NCBI GenBank assembly: GCA_017461765.1
Contig: JAFTXO010000005.1
Coordinates: forward strand, 1-60,340
Direction of reading: 5' to 3'
DNA: 60,340 bases
Source of the DNA: Clostridia bacterium
Lineage (GTDB): Bacteria; Bacillota; Clostridia; Oscillospirales; CAG-272
Each line of letters starts with the position of its first letter. The stretch's first letter is position 1. The notes beneath the pieces were generated by a model, which ran no database searches, had not been told where the DNA came from, and was given only the letters and a program-made list of their open reading frames with translations. This document shows, one piece after another, positions 16,434 to 25,588 of the stretch. The position numbers and the translations under genes were made by a program.

Positions 16434-16607
16434 ATGGAACCTAAGGATTATATTGTAGTAAAAATCGAGGGGGAGTATGCGTATTTAAGAGAAATAGGCT
16501 CTCTTGATACCACATCCGATGTCTTTATAGCGCTCGCGCTTTTGCCGCAGGGCGTCGATATCGGCTCAAAGCTGCATTGTGAAATGCTTGAATATACTTT
16601 GATCTGA
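16434..16607 (+). CDS. Small conserved-looking protein of unknown function
   Basis: A 57-aa protein (MEPKDYIVVKIEGEYAYLR to MLEYTLI) with a predicted all-beta pattern. The ATG two bases after the previous stop is preferred over an upstream in-frame ATG that would lie inside the SHOCT coding region. There is no clear ribosome binding site, so translation is probably coupled. No family is recognised. Confidence 0.55.
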   Translation: MEPKDYIVVKIEGEYAYLREIGSLDTTSDVFIALALLPQGVDIGSKLHCEMLEYTLI

Positions 16608-16646
16608 AAAATAGCGGACTTTGCACTGTCAAGTCCGCTATTTTTG
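16607..16646 (+). terminator. Terminator after the SHOCT operon
   Basis: AAAATAGCGGACTT/AAGTCCGCTATTTTT stem with a T run. Confidence 0.9.
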
Positions 16647-16681
16647 CAAAATCATTTTGCGGTGATATTTATTTGATATGC

Positions 16682-16710
16682 TTGATTTTAGATACTTGAT
16701 ATGATAAAAT
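16682..16710 (+). promoter_or_regulatory. Promoter of the YwaF-hydrolase fusion gene
   Basis: TTGATT-17-TAAAAT with TG before the -10. Confidence 0.7.
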
Positions 16711-16748
16711 AATAAATAGATAATTTCTCGTCGGAAAGAAAAATAAAA

Positions 16749-18245
16749 ATGGAAAAAAAGTTTTTTTACGATAATTTTGACAGCAGTCAGATCTGCGGCA
16801 TTTTGTCCCTTGGACATATATTTACTGTGATTTTGTTTGCAGCGCTTTCTGTACTTTCAATATATTTTTTAAAGCGGCTTAACGGTAAGCAATCAAAAAG
16901 ATTTATGCTTATTGTCGCGATTTCAGTGACATTTATGGAGATTGTAAAGATATCGCTGAGGATTGCAAAAAATCAGGCCTGTGATAGCTGGGTGCCGCTT
17001 TATTATTGCAGTTTGTTTATTTTCGCTATGTGGTTCACTCTTGCGAAAAATCCTAAAATACAAACGATAGGCTATTCCTACATAGGCATGGGAGCAATAT
17101 TGGCAGCGCCGCTGAATATTCTTTATCCCAGTACCTCGCTTGCTATATTTCCAATATGGCATCCCGCATCGGTGCATAGCTTTTTATATCATCTTATAAT
17201 GTTCGTTACGGGAATATTTATTTTGATAAAAAAGATATACATTCCAAAAAAAGAGCACTCCATTGTATATTTCGTATTTATATTTATCGCGTGCATACCG
17301 TCGGTTATACTGAACGAAACCGTCGGTACTAACTGTATGTTCTTAGCTAACGCATTCGGACTTCCGATACTCGGTACACTTCAAAGCTCACAGCCGATAA
17401 TATATATGCTCCTTGTGTTCATAGCGCAGAGCATTATAATATTCTGGGCAAGCTTTGGTGCTTATAAGCTTATAAATCATATACAAACAGGAGAGAAGCA
17501 AATGGAAATTAAATATACTCTTCCGACTATAAAGCCGGAAACACTCAAATTTTATACTTATACGAACGAGGAGCTTTTGAAGGAAACTCCGAAGGCTATC
17601 GTTCTTGATTTTCACGGTCTTGGAATGACCGCTATGCGTAAAGAGCCGAATGAATTTGAGACCGAATGTGCAAAGCACGGAATTTTAACTCTTTTTCCGT
17701 ACTACGGCCCTTGGAGCTGGATGAATCTCACGTCGGTAAAATTCGTTGATGAGATAGTTAAAGCGGTTTGCGAAAAATATTCTCTTGATGTAAACTCCGT
17801 ACCTATCATCTCAACAGGCGGAAGCATGGGCGGACATAGCGCGCTCAATTACACAAAATACGCAAAGGTAACGCCCAAGGCTTGCTTTACGAACTGCCCT
17901 GTGTGCGATTTTAAGTTCCACGCTACCGAAAGAGAGGATCTGCCGAGAACGGCATACCTTGCCTTTTCCGATTACGATTGCGGATTTGAAAAGGCTATCG
18001 AAATGCATTCTGCATACCATATGGCAAGTCAAATGCCAGATATTCCGTATTATATAGTTCACGGCACACGCGACAGTGCCGTAAATAAGGAAGCTCATTC
18101 TGACCGCTTCGTTGCCGAGATGAGAAGATACGGCAAAAACGTAACATATATAGAGGTCGAGGGAATGGAGCATTGCGATCTTGACTCGTACCCCGAAGTA
18201 AAGAAAAATTATTTTGACGCTATTATAAAAAGCGCTCTTGAATAA
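16749..18245 (+). CDS. YwaF-like membrane domain fused to an alpha/beta hydrolase
   Basis: A 498-aa two-part protein. Residues 1-248 form about seven transmembrane helices of the YwaF type, including the YYCSLFIF and HSFLYHLIMF segments. Residues 252-498 are a soluble alpha/beta hydrolase with nucleophile Ser359 in GGSMGGHSA and probable Asp and His in HGTRDSAV and GMEHCDLD. The junction contains AGGAGAG followed by ATG (Met252), exactly what separate genes would have, so a free hydrolase may also be made. The natural substrate is unknown; an esterase or deacylase is plausible. The nnr gene follows 18 bases later. Confidence 0.78.
   Translation: MEKKFFYDNFDSSQICGILSLGHIFTVILFAALSVLSIYFLKRLNGKQSKRFMLIVAISVTFMEIVKISLRIAKNQACDSWVPLYYCSLFIFAMWFTLAKNPKIQTIGYSYIGMGAILAAPLNILYPSTSLAIFPIWHPASVHSFLYHLIMFVTGIFILIKKIYIPKKEHSIVYFVFIFIACIPSVILNETVGTNCMFLANAFGLPILGTLQSSQPIIYMLLVFIAQSIIIFWASFGAYKLINHIQTGEKQMEIKYTLPTIKPETLKFYTYTNEELLKETPKAIVLDFHGLGMTAMRKEPNEFETECAKHGILTLFPYYGPWSWMNLTSVKFVDEIVKAVCEKYSLDVNSVPIISTGGSMGGHSALNYTKYAKVTPKACFTNCPVCDFKFHATEREDLPRTAYLAFSDYDCGFEKAIEMHSAYHMASQMPDIPYYIVHGTRDSAVNKEAHSDRFVAEMRRYGKNVTYIEVEGMEHCDLDSYPEVKKNYFDAIIKSALE
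17489..17504 (+). promoter_or_regulatory. Internal ribosome binding site and start inside the fusion gene
   Basis: AGGAGAG, six bases, then ATG (17502) in frame. This would produce the hydrolase domain alone as a 247-aa protein beginning MEIKYTLP. Visible in sequence; use is inferred. Confidence 0.6.
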
Positions 18246-18263
18246 TATGAAAGAAGTGATCCT

Positions 18264-19763
18264 GTGATAGAAGTACTCTCTATTGAAAATATGCGAAAAA
18301 GCGATGCTTATACGATAGAAAACGATGTATCGGCTATCGAGCTTATGGCAAGAGCCGCTTTGGGAATATATAAAAGCGTTTCATGGAAGGGAAGGATTGC
18401 CGTTATCTGCGGAAAGGGAAATAACGCAGGCGATGGATATGCGATATCGTCGCTTTTAAAAAAGGACGGAGCAGACGTAACTCTTATTATTTTAGACGAA
18501 AATCTCACACTCCCCTCGAGATTTTTCTTTGAGGAATGTGAAAAACTCGGCGTTTCTCGACTCGCTTTTAATAAAGATACCGAGCTTCATTCTTACGAAA
18601 TGATAGTTGATTGTATATTCGGCACAGGCTTCAGAGGAAGCGCTGAGGGAAATATAAGGCTCGCTATCGAAAAGATAAACTCAAGCGGAGCATACGTTGT
18701 CAGTGCCGATATAAATAGCGGACTTAACGGAGACAGTGGAATGACATCTCTTGCTGTGAATAGTGATATCACCGTATCGATAGGCTCTTATAAAAGCGGA
18801 CATTTTCTCGGTATGGCAAAGGATTATATAAAAAAGCTCGTAAACTGCGATATAGGCATAAAGCCGATATTGAAGCCGTATCAGCTTATAGAAGAGAGCG
18901 ACTGCAAGGCAGTGTTCCCGAAAAGAAATAATTTTTCAAACAAAGGAACATACGGCTATGCGACACTGATAGGCGGCTCTCTCGAATATTCGGGCGCTGT
19001 AAAGCTCGCAAATTTAGCACTCTGTTCGCTCAAAACAGGCGCAGGAGTGGTTAAATTAGCATCTGCCGCCTCGCTTTTTAATGCAATTTCTCCGTATCTT
19101 CTTGAAAGCACATTTTATCCGCTTTCCGATAAGGACGGAAGCATAATATTCAAAAAAGAAGAAATAGACGGAGCGCTAAAGGGCGTAAAGGCGCTTGCTA
19201 TCGGAATGGGTATAGGCGCAAAAAGCGAAAGCTATGAAATAATAAAGCACGTGCTTGAAAATTATTCTCTCCCGACAGTCATAGACGCAGACGGACTTAA
19301 CGCGCTCTCGCAGGGAGATATGAATATACTTAAAAGCACGAAATGTAGCGTTATTTTGACACCTCACCCCGCGGAATTCGAAAGACTTTCGAAAATTCCG
19401 AAGGAGCGCGTGTTCGAAGATCCTATAAAATACGCAAAGGAATTTGCCAAGGAATACGGAGTTATATTGTTGCTTAAGGGCTCTACAACGGTAATAACCG
19501 ACGGAGAGGATGTTTTTTTGAGCAATACGGGCTGTTCCGGTATGGCAACGGCAGGAAGCGGAGATGTGCTTTCGGGAATAATTCTCGGAATATGCTCTCA
19601 AAATCCCGATAAAGAAAAGATGCTTTTGAATACCGCAGTCGGTGCTTATATAAACGGAAAAGCCGGCGAATATGCTCAAAAGGAGCAGGGATGTGTCGGA
19701 ATGGTAAGCTCCGATACCGTAAAACAAATACCTGCCGTAATAAAAGAAATATTAAAAAGCTGA
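18264..19763 (+). CDS. nnr: Bifunctional NAD(P)HX epimerase/dehydratase
   Basis: Repairs hydrated NADH and NADPH. Residues 1-205 form the YjeF-type epimerase domain (VICGKGNNAGDGYAISS, DCIFGTGFRG, SADINSGLNGDSG). Residues 215-499 form the ribokinase-like ADP/ATP-dependent dehydratase (TPHPAEFERL, LKGSTTVI, GSGDVLSGII). Length 499 aa is typical of the fused form. The GTG start gives the proper N-terminus, although the ribosome binding site is weak (AAGAAG), suggesting partial coupling to the preceding gene. Confidence 0.93.
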   Translation: MIEVLSIENMRKSDAYTIENDVSAIELMARAALGIYKSVSWKGRIAVICGKGNNAGDGYAISSLLKKDGADVTLIILDENLTLPSRFFFEECEKLGVSRLAFNKDTELHSYEMIVDCIFGTGFRGSAEGNIRLAIEKINSSGAYVVSADINSGLNGDSGMTSLAVNSDITVSIGSYKSGHFLGMAKDYIKKLVNCDIGIKPILKPYQLIEESDCKAVFPKRNNFSNKGTYGYATLIGGSLEYSGAVKLANLALCSLKTGAGVVKLASAASLFNAISPYLLESTFYPLSDKDGSIIFKKEEIDGALKGVKALAIGMGIGAKSESYEIIKHVLENYSLPTVIDADGLNALSQGDMNILKSTKCSVILTPHPAEFERLSKIPKERVFEDPIKYAKEFAKEYGVILLLKGSTTVITDGEDVFLSNTGCSGMATAGSGDVLSGIILGICSQNPDKEKMLLNTAVGAYINGKAGEYAQKEQGCVGMVSSDTVKQIPAVIKEILKS

Positions 19764-19767
19764 GTTT

Positions 19768-19803
19768 AACGGGGGGAGTGTCGTATTTCCCCCCGTTTTC
19801 TTT
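19768..19803 (+). terminator. Terminator after nnr
   Basis: AACGGGGGGA/TCCCCCCGTT stem with a TTTTC tail; unusually GC-rich for this window. Confidence 0.85.
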
Positions 19804-19844
19804 CGAAACTAATGCTTTCAAATTTATAATTGTAATAAAAACTG

Positions 19845-19873
19845 TTGACAAAAATGAGAAAGAATGATAAAAT
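19845..19873 (+). promoter_or_regulatory. Promoter of the ABC importer operon
   Basis: TTGACA-17-TAAAAT with extended -10 (TGATAAAAT), about 50 bases before the first gene. Confidence 0.85.
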
Positions 19874-19924
19874 AAATAATATATTATTTTATAAAACGCG
19901 ATTTAGCAAAAATATGGAGGAAAA

Positions 19925-20908
19925 ATGAAAAAAATTATTTCATCAATGATTTTGGCCCTTATTCTCGGCACATTGTGCTTCGGTCTTGTTTCTTGCGGAA
20001 GCAATGAGGTGGAATACGGTCCTTACAACATAGGTGTAGTCTACGGTGGAGAAACGGAAGCGGCAAAGGAAGCAACAGTAAGCTTTATCACAAATCTTCA
20101 AAGCTCGATTGGATCTGATAAGCTGACGATCTACATCCTTGCCGAAACACAGGAAATGGCTGATGCTCTTAAGAACGACAGCGGAAACAAGGATAACTCA
20201 AAGGTTACCGTTTACGCAAGCGCAGATCTTAAAGCTGGCGTTAACGATTGGCTCATCTCCGAAGAGCACGATCTTGATCTTATAGGCGCAACAACAAACA
20301 AGGCTGTTGAGGCTTGTAAGGTTAATGTAAAGAGCATTCCTGTCGTTGCAAACGCAGTTGCTTATGCTAACGAGGAGAGGAATACATCTATGGGCTCTGA
20401 CGGAAGCGAGCAGATCGAAACTATAAAGATTCCCTCGTCAATGGGAATTGCGCCTTCTGATGTTCAGATCTCATATATAGAAGAACTCAGCGCAAATTCA
20501 AACAAAAATATCTCTTTTGTTTACGATCACGCAAATCTTGACTCGATAGCTCAGGTAAATGCGCTCGTAAAGGAGCTTGAGGTTAAGGGATATACCTGCT
20601 CAAGATTTGATACTGCAAGCATCAATGACGCATTTGTAAACGATATTGTTTACGTAGTAGAGGATGCAAATACCTTGGCGGCGGCTGAAGCAATAAAAGC
20701 TCTTAACACCGATATTAAAACTGTAATAGCATCAAGCGAGGCACTTTATGAGGCTTGCGCTGATACCGCTATCACAATAAATTATTCAATGGTCGGCACA
20801 AATGCGGCAGATATCGCATTTGATATCCTTGTAAATTCAAAGACATATGCACAGGCTAAGGAAATTGCCGATAAGTATGTTTCTATCGCAAGAAAGAAAT
20901 CGAAATAA
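19925..20908 (+). CDS. Divergent substrate-binding lipoprotein of an ABC importer
   Basis: A 327-aa secreted lipoprotein. It has a signal sequence and a lipobox (LVSC, Cys24). The body shares the bilobed substrate-binding layout of the TrpX family in PF04392 (NIGVVYGG near residue 36, repeated alpha/beta units) but is far from the second binding protein downstream. The start has GGAGG. It is the first gene of a four-gene importer operon. It could bind a different ligand or act as an accessory lipoprotein. Confidence 0.7.
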   Translation: MKKIISSMILALILGTLCFGLVSCGSNEVEYGPYNIGVVYGGETEAAKEATVSFITNLQSSIGSDKLTIYILAETQEMADALKNDSGNKDNSKVTVYASADLKAGVNDWLISEEHDLDLIGATTNKAVEACKVNVKSIPVVANAVAYANEERNTSMGSDGSEQIETIKIPSSMGIAPSDVQISYIEELSANSNKNISFVYDHANLDSIAQVNALVKELEVKGYTCSRFDTASINDAFVNDIVYVVEDANTLAAAEAIKALNTDIKTVIASSEALYEACADTAITINYSMVGTNAADIAFDILVNSKTYAQAKEIADKYVSIARKKSK

Positions 20909-20982
20909 TTTGATTATAACGGCAAAAGCCGTATAATAAATTCAAAATCAGTGTCAAAGACACGACAACGGAGGAAAATGAA

Positions 20983-21996
20983 ATGAAACTCAAAAGAATT
21001 TTGTCACTTATCATGGTGACAGCAATGGTTTTGGCATCTGTATTCGCTTTCACGTCTTGTAATAATGAAGATGCTGAACCTCAAATCAAGGTAAATCCTG
21101 ATAAGCAGGAATATGTTGTAGGTATTTGTCAGCTCGTTCAGCACGACGCTCTTGATGCCGCAACACAGGGCTTTAAGGACGCTCTTACAGCAGCTCTTGC
21201 TAAAGAAGGCAGAACTGTTAAATTCGAAGAAGGCAACGCACAAAACGATTCGACTATCTGTACAACGATAGTAAACGATTTTGTAAATAAGGATGTTGAC
21301 CTTATTCTCGCAAACGCAACGGCACCTCTTCAATCCGCATACAACGCAACAACAACTATCCCTGTATTGGGAACTTCCATCACAGATTACGGAAGCGCGC
21401 TTAATATCAACAACTGGACAGGCATAGCAGGCGGTAACGTTTCCGGTACAACTGACCTCGCTCCTCTTGACCAACAGGTTGAAATGATAGTTGAGCTTTA
21501 TCCCAATGTAAAAAAGGTTGGTCTTATTTATTGCTCGGCAGAACCTAACTCTGAATATCAGGTTACAAAGGTTGCGGAATATCTCACTGCAAAGGGTATT
21601 GCATATGAGAAATTCAGCTTCTCTGACAGTAACGACGTAGCTGCCTCTTCCGCAAGAGCTGCTGCATCTTCCGATGTTCTTTACGTTCCTACCGATAATA
21701 CAGCGGCAGCATACACAGGTTCTATTCTCGGCGCTATCGGCAACAAGCCTCTTATCGCAGGCGAGGAGGGAATTTGCTCGGGTTGCGGTGTTGCAACACT
21801 TTCAATAGACTACTATGATCTTGGCGTAACAACAGGTGAAATGGCTGCAAAGATCCTTCTCGGACAAGAAAATATTTCTGAAATGCCCGTTCAATCTGCT
21901 GCAGAATTCACAAAGAAATACAACAAAGCAAGATGCGAGGAGCTTGGCGTCGATACAGCTGCTCTTGAAGCAAAAGGCTATGTAGCAATTCAGTAA
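20983..21996 (+). CDS. ABC importer substrate-binding lipoprotein, TrpX type
   Basis: A 337-aa lipoprotein with lipobox FTSC (Cys26). The mature domain is a PF04392 binding protein (VGICQLVQHDALDAATQGF, ILGTSITDYGSAL, YCSAEPNSEYQ). In streptococci the TrpXYZ system is linked to tryptophan, but many relatives bind other ligands and the substrate here is unknown. The start has GGAGG. The gap before it holds two small hairpins, AACGGCAAAAGCCGT and GTGTCAAAGACAC, that could set the high expression usual for binding proteins. Confidence 0.85.
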   Translation: MKLKRILSLIMVTAMVLASVFAFTSCNNEDAEPQIKVNPDKQEYVVGICQLVQHDALDAATQGFKDALTAALAKEGRTVKFEEGNAQNDSTICTTIVNDFVNKDVDLILANATAPLQSAYNATTTIPVLGTSITDYGSALNINNWTGIAGGNVSGTTDLAPLDQQVEMIVELYPNVKKVGLIYCSAEPNSEYQVTKVAEYLTAKGIAYEKFSFSDSNDVAASSARAAASSDVLYVPTDNTAAAYTGSILGAIGNKPLIAGEEGICSGCGVATLSIDYYDLGVTTGEMAAKILLGQENISEMPVQSAAEFTKKYNKARCEELGVDTAALEAKGYVAIQ

Positions 21997-22010
21997 TCAG
22001 AGGATAAAAA

Positions 22011-22934
22011 ATGTTTTTAAATTGGCTCGGTACATTACCGGGTGCTGTTGCCCAGGGGGCTATCTGGGGTATAATGGCAGTCGGTGTATATATTACATAC
22101 AAAATACTTGATATAGCGGACCTTACCGTTGACGGCTCGTTGTGTACGGGTGCTGCGGTTTGTGCTATCATGGTTACAAGCGGTGTTAATGTTTGGGTAG
22201 CGATGCTTTGCGCATTGATAGCTGGCATGATAACAGGCTTGGTTACAGGTCTTTTCCATACACTTATGGGAATTCCGCCTATCCTTGCGGGAATTCTGAC
22301 ACAGCTTATGCTTTGGTCTGTAAATCTTAAGATCATGGGCAAGGCAAATATTGCTTTCTCTGCAAGAAATAATAAGCTCCTGATCTCAACCCTTCAGACA
22401 AATACATCACTTATCTGGATATTTGTGTTCGTTATTGTAATAATCGCGATCCTATACTGCTTCTTCGGCACAGAGCTCGGTATGTCGCTTCGCTCTACGG
22501 GTAACAACTTGCATATGAGCCAAGCACAAGGAATAAATATAAACTTCACAAAGGTTCTCGGACTTGTAATTTCCAACGGTATCGTTGCTCTTTCGGGAGC
22601 TCTTCTGGCTCAATATCAGGGTTATGCCGATATAAATATGGGCAGAGGCGCTATAGTTATCGGTCTTGCGGCTGTTATAATCGGTGAAACTCTGTTCTCA
22701 AGAATAGCAAAAAACTTTGCAGTCAGACTTGCGGGAGTTGTAGTCGGCGGAATTATATATTTCTTCGTATATCAGACAGTTATCTTCTTGGGTCTTGATA
22801 CAGACCTTCTTAAGATGCTTTCCGCTATCGTCGTTGCGGTATTCTTAGCAGTTCCGTATTGGAAAAAGAAATACTTTACGAAGGTAAAAAGCACTTCCAA
22901 AACAAATGGCGGGGAGGTAAGCAAAAATGCTTGA
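22011..22934 (+). CDS. ABC importer permease, TrpY type
   Basis: Integral membrane permease of 307 aa with about nine hydrophobic helices, related to branched-chain/ribose-type permeases. Visible segments include ILDIADLTVDGS near residue 31 and GIPPILAGILTQLM near 86. It lies 14 bases after the binding protein and overlaps the ATPase gene by 8 bases. It forms the membrane channel of the importer. Confidence 0.9.
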   Translation: MFLNWLGTLPGAVAQGAIWGIMAVGVYITYKILDIADLTVDGSLCTGAAVCAIMVTSGVNVWVAMLCALIAGMITGLVTGLFHTLMGIPPILAGILTQLMLWSVNLKIMGKANIAFSARNNKLLISTLQTNTSLIWIFVFVIVIIAILYCFFGTELGMSLRSTGNNLHMSQAQGININFTKVLGLVISNGIVALSGALLAQYQGYADINMGRGAIVIGLAAVIIGETLFSRIAKNFAVRLAGVVVGGIIYFFVYQTVIFLGLDTDLLKMLSAIVVAVFLAVPYWKKKYFTKVKSTSKTNGGEVSKNA

Positions 22935-23724
22935 AATTAAGAATATATCGAAAACCTTCAACCCCGGAACTGTAAATGCAAAAACAGCCCTTAATGGTCT
23001 TAGTCTCGTACTAAACGATGGCGATTTCGTAACGGTCATCGGCGGTAACGGCGCGGGTAAGAGCACGATGCTTAATGCTATTGCAGGCACTTGGAGAGTG
23101 GATTCGGGTAGTATCATTCTTGACGGCGTGGATATTACGGGTATGCCCGAATATAAGAGAGCTAAATTCCTCGGCAGAGTGTTCCAAGATCCTATGATGG
23201 GAACGGCGGCAGATATGCAGATCGACGAAAATCTTGCAATAGCGGCACGCAGAGGAAAACACCACACACTCAAGTGGGGCGTTACAAAGAAGGAAAAGGC
23301 GGAATATAAGGAATTGCTCAAGCAGCTTGATCTCGGTCTTGAAGAGAGAATTACCTCGAAGGTAGGACTTTTGTCAGGCGGACAAAGACAGGCAGTAACA
23401 CTTCTTATGGCTTCCCTTAATCAGCCTAAGCTGTTGCTCCTTGATGAGCATACGGCGGCTCTTGACCCCAAAACAGCATCTAAGGTTCTTGATATAACCG
23501 ATAAAATAGTAAACGAAAACAAGCTTACAACAATAATGATCACTCACAATATGCGTGATGCCATCAAGCACGGCAATCGCCTTATAATGATGCACGAGGG
23601 CAGAGTGATTATCGATATAAAGGGTGAGGAAAAGAAAAAGCTCACTGTTGAGGACTTGCTTGGAATGTTTACAAAGGCAAGCGGCTCTGAATTTGCAAAC
23701 GATAGAGCAATGCTTTCTAAATAA
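22927..23724 (+). CDS. ABC importer ATP-binding protein, TrpZ type
   Basis: Energises the importer. Walker A is GGNGAGKST near residue 38, the signature is LLSGGQRQAV near residue 148, Walker B is LLLLDEHTAAL and the switch histidine is in MITHNMRDA. Length 265 aa is normal. It overlaps the permease gene by 8 bases and ends the operon. Confidence 0.93.
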   Translation: MLEIKNISKTFNPGTVNAKTALNGLSLVLNDGDFVTVIGGNGAGKSTMLNAIAGTWRVDSGSIILDGVDITGMPEYKRAKFLGRVFQDPMMGTAADMQIDENLAIAARRGKHHTLKWGVTKKEKAEYKELLKQLDLGLEERITSKVGLLSGGQRQAVTLLMASLNQPKLLLLDEHTAALDPKTASKVLDITDKIVNENKLTTIMITHNMRDAIKHGNRLIMMHEGRVIIDIKGEEKKKLTVEDLLGMFTKASGSEFANDRAMLSK

Positions 23725-23731
23725 AAATAAT

Positions 23732-23763
23732 AAAAGAAGCTCGAATTTCGAGCTTCTTTTTTT
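23732..23763 (+). terminator. Terminator of the ABC importer operon
   Basis: Perfect AAAAGAAGCTCGAA/TTCGAGCTTCTTTT stem and T run. Confidence 0.92.
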
Positions 23764-23780
23764 CTATATATAAATTTTTA

Positions 23781-23809
23781 TTGACATATTCTAATATTTA
23801 TGATAAAAT
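23781..23809 (+). promoter_or_regulatory. Promoter of putP
   Basis: TTGACA-17-TAAAAT with extended -10, directly after the preceding terminator. Confidence 0.85.
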
Positions 23810-23849
23810 AATACATATTTTCTTAATATTTGAAAAGGAGAGATATTGT

Positions 23850-25481
23850 ATGGGTAATTTTATGGCATTTATATCCGATAATAGCTTGTTTAAAGAAAAT
23901 ATCGGTATATTTATAACAATGGTTATCTATATGTGCTTGGTTGTAGGAATAGGCGTATATTTCTATAAACGGTCACAAAAAAATTCGGAAAACTATTTCT
24001 TGGGCGGACGCACACTTGGTCCTTGGGTAGCGGCAATGAGTGCAGAGGCATCGGATATGAGCGGCTGGCTTCTTATGGGACTTCCGGGCGTTGCTTACTG
24101 GTGCGGTCTTGCAGATGCATTCTGGACAGCGATTGGTCTTGCTATCGGTACTTATGTAAACTGGCTTATCGTAGCAAAAAGACTTCGCAATTATTCTCAG
24201 GTCGCAGGAAACTCGATCACTATCCCCGACTTCTTCAGCAACAGATATAAGGAAGATAAAAAGATCATTCTTGGTATCGCATCCGTTTTTATTCTTATAT
24301 TTTTCACAGTTTACGCATCAAGCTGCTTTGTAACGGTAGGAAAGCTCTTTAATACGCTTTTCGGCATCGACTACCATGTAATGCTCATAATCGGAGCAAT
24401 TTTCGTTGTGGCATATACACTTCTCGGAGGCTTTTTGGCGGAGAGTGTGTCTGATTTTATGCAGGCTATCGTTATGATAACGGCTCTTGTCATAATGGTT
24501 TGCGTAGGATTGGTCAAGGCTGACGGTATCGGTAACGTTATTGAAAATGCAAAGGCGATCCCCGGCTTCTTCTCACTTAACGAAATCGCGAACCCTGTGG
24601 TGGTAGACGGCGTACAGCAGGGAACAACCTTCCCCTTGTTTGGCGAAGCTAAATCTTATAGCGTACTGAATGTAGTTTCCATGCTCGCGTGGGGACTTGG
24701 ATACTTCGGTGTTCCTCAGGTGCTCCTTCGCTTTATGGCTATCCGCAAGCCCAGCGAGATCAAATCCTCAAGAAGAATTGCAACGGTTTGGGTCATCATC
24801 TCACTCGGAGTTGCAGTGTTTATCGGCATCGTCGGCAGAGAGCTCATGCCTATATCGGGAGATCTTAACACAGCATCCAAGGCTGAAAACATTCTTATCG
24901 TTCTTTCAACCGAATATCTCCCTGTTGTAGTAGCAGGTATTATAATGGCAGGAATTTTGGCTGCAACGATATCCTCATCTGACTCATACCTTCTTATCGC
25001 ATCCTCGGCAGTATCGAAAAATATCTATCAGGGTATAATCAAAAAGGGTAAGGAAACAAATGAAAAAACGATCATGTGGATATCCCGTATCGTTCTTATA
25101 GTCATTGCACTTGTAGGAATCGTGATTGCTTGGAATGAAGAAAGCGTTATATTCAAGCTTGTATCGTTTGCATGGGCAGGCTTTGGAGCAACCTTCGGTC
25201 CTATCATGCTTTTCTCACTTTTCTGGAAAAGAACAACGCGTGCAGGCGCTATTGCCGGTATGGTAACGGGCGGCGTTTCGGTATTTATCTGGAAGCTCGT
25301 GCTCAATCCCTTCATTGGCGGAATATTCGCAATCTATGAGTTGCTTCCCGCATTCATTCTTTCATCTGTGGCAATAGTGATAGCTTCCTTGGCTACGAAG
25401 AAGCCGAGCGAGGATATCGAAAAGGAATTCGAGCTTGCTAAAGCAGGCATTGACGAAAGTGAAATCGTTGTAGCAGAATAA
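23850..25481 (+). CDS. putP: Sodium/proline symporter PutP
   Basis: Sodium-solute symporter family member of 543 aa with about 13 transmembrane helices. The family signatures include FFLGGRTLGPW near the N-terminus, SAEASDMSGWLLMGLPG and the core GIMAATISSSDS-like segment (AGILAATISSSDSYLL). These match proline transporters. The start is at the ATG preceded by AAGGAG; a longer open frame begins inside the promoter and is rejected. Single-gene unit. Confidence 0.92.
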   Translation: MGNFMAFISDNSLFKENIGIFITMVIYMCLVVGIGVYFYKRSQKNSENYFLGGRTLGPWVAAMSAEASDMSGWLLMGLPGVAYWCGLADAFWTAIGLAIGTYVNWLIVAKRLRNYSQVAGNSITIPDFFSNRYKEDKKIILGIASVFILIFFTVYASSCFVTVGKLFNTLFGIDYHVMLIIGAIFVVAYTLLGGFLAESVSDFMQAIVMITALVIMVCVGLVKADGIGNVIENAKAIPGFFSLNEIANPVVVDGVQQGTTFPLFGEAKSYSVLNVVSMLAWGLGYFGVPQVLLRFMAIRKPSEIKSSRRIATVWVIISLGVAVFIGIVGRELMPISGDLNTASKAENILIVLSTEYLPVVVAGIIMAGILAATISSSDSYLLIASSAVSKNIYQGIIKKGKETNEKTIMWISRIVLIVIALVGIVIAWNEESVIFKLVSFAWAGFGATFGPIMLFSLFWKRTTRAGAIAGMVTGGVSVFIWKLVLNPFIGGIFAIYELLPAFILSSVAIVIASLATKKPSEDIEKEFELAKAGIDESEIVVAE

Positions 25482-25483
25482 AC

Positions 25484-25520
25484 AAAAAGAGATTTTGCCC
25501 CGTGCAAAATCTCTTTTTTT
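25484..25520 (+). terminator. Terminator of putP
   Basis: AAAAAGAGATTTTGC/GCAAAATCTCTTTTTTT stem; the next promoter begins two bases later. Confidence 0.92.
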
Positions 25521-25521
25521 C

Positions 25522-25550
25522 TTGACAAACATTATAAATTGTGCTAAAAT
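25522..25550 (+). promoter_or_regulatory. Promoter of the ECF S-component gene
   Basis: TTGACA-17-TAAAAT. Confidence 0.85.
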
Positions 25551-25588
25551 ATATCAAAATTTTCAAAAATAAGGAGAAATCAGATATT

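Noticed and set aside
25551..25588. Vitamin riboswitch before the ECF S component
   Set aside because: The leader is under 40 bases, too short for a known riboswitch aptamer.
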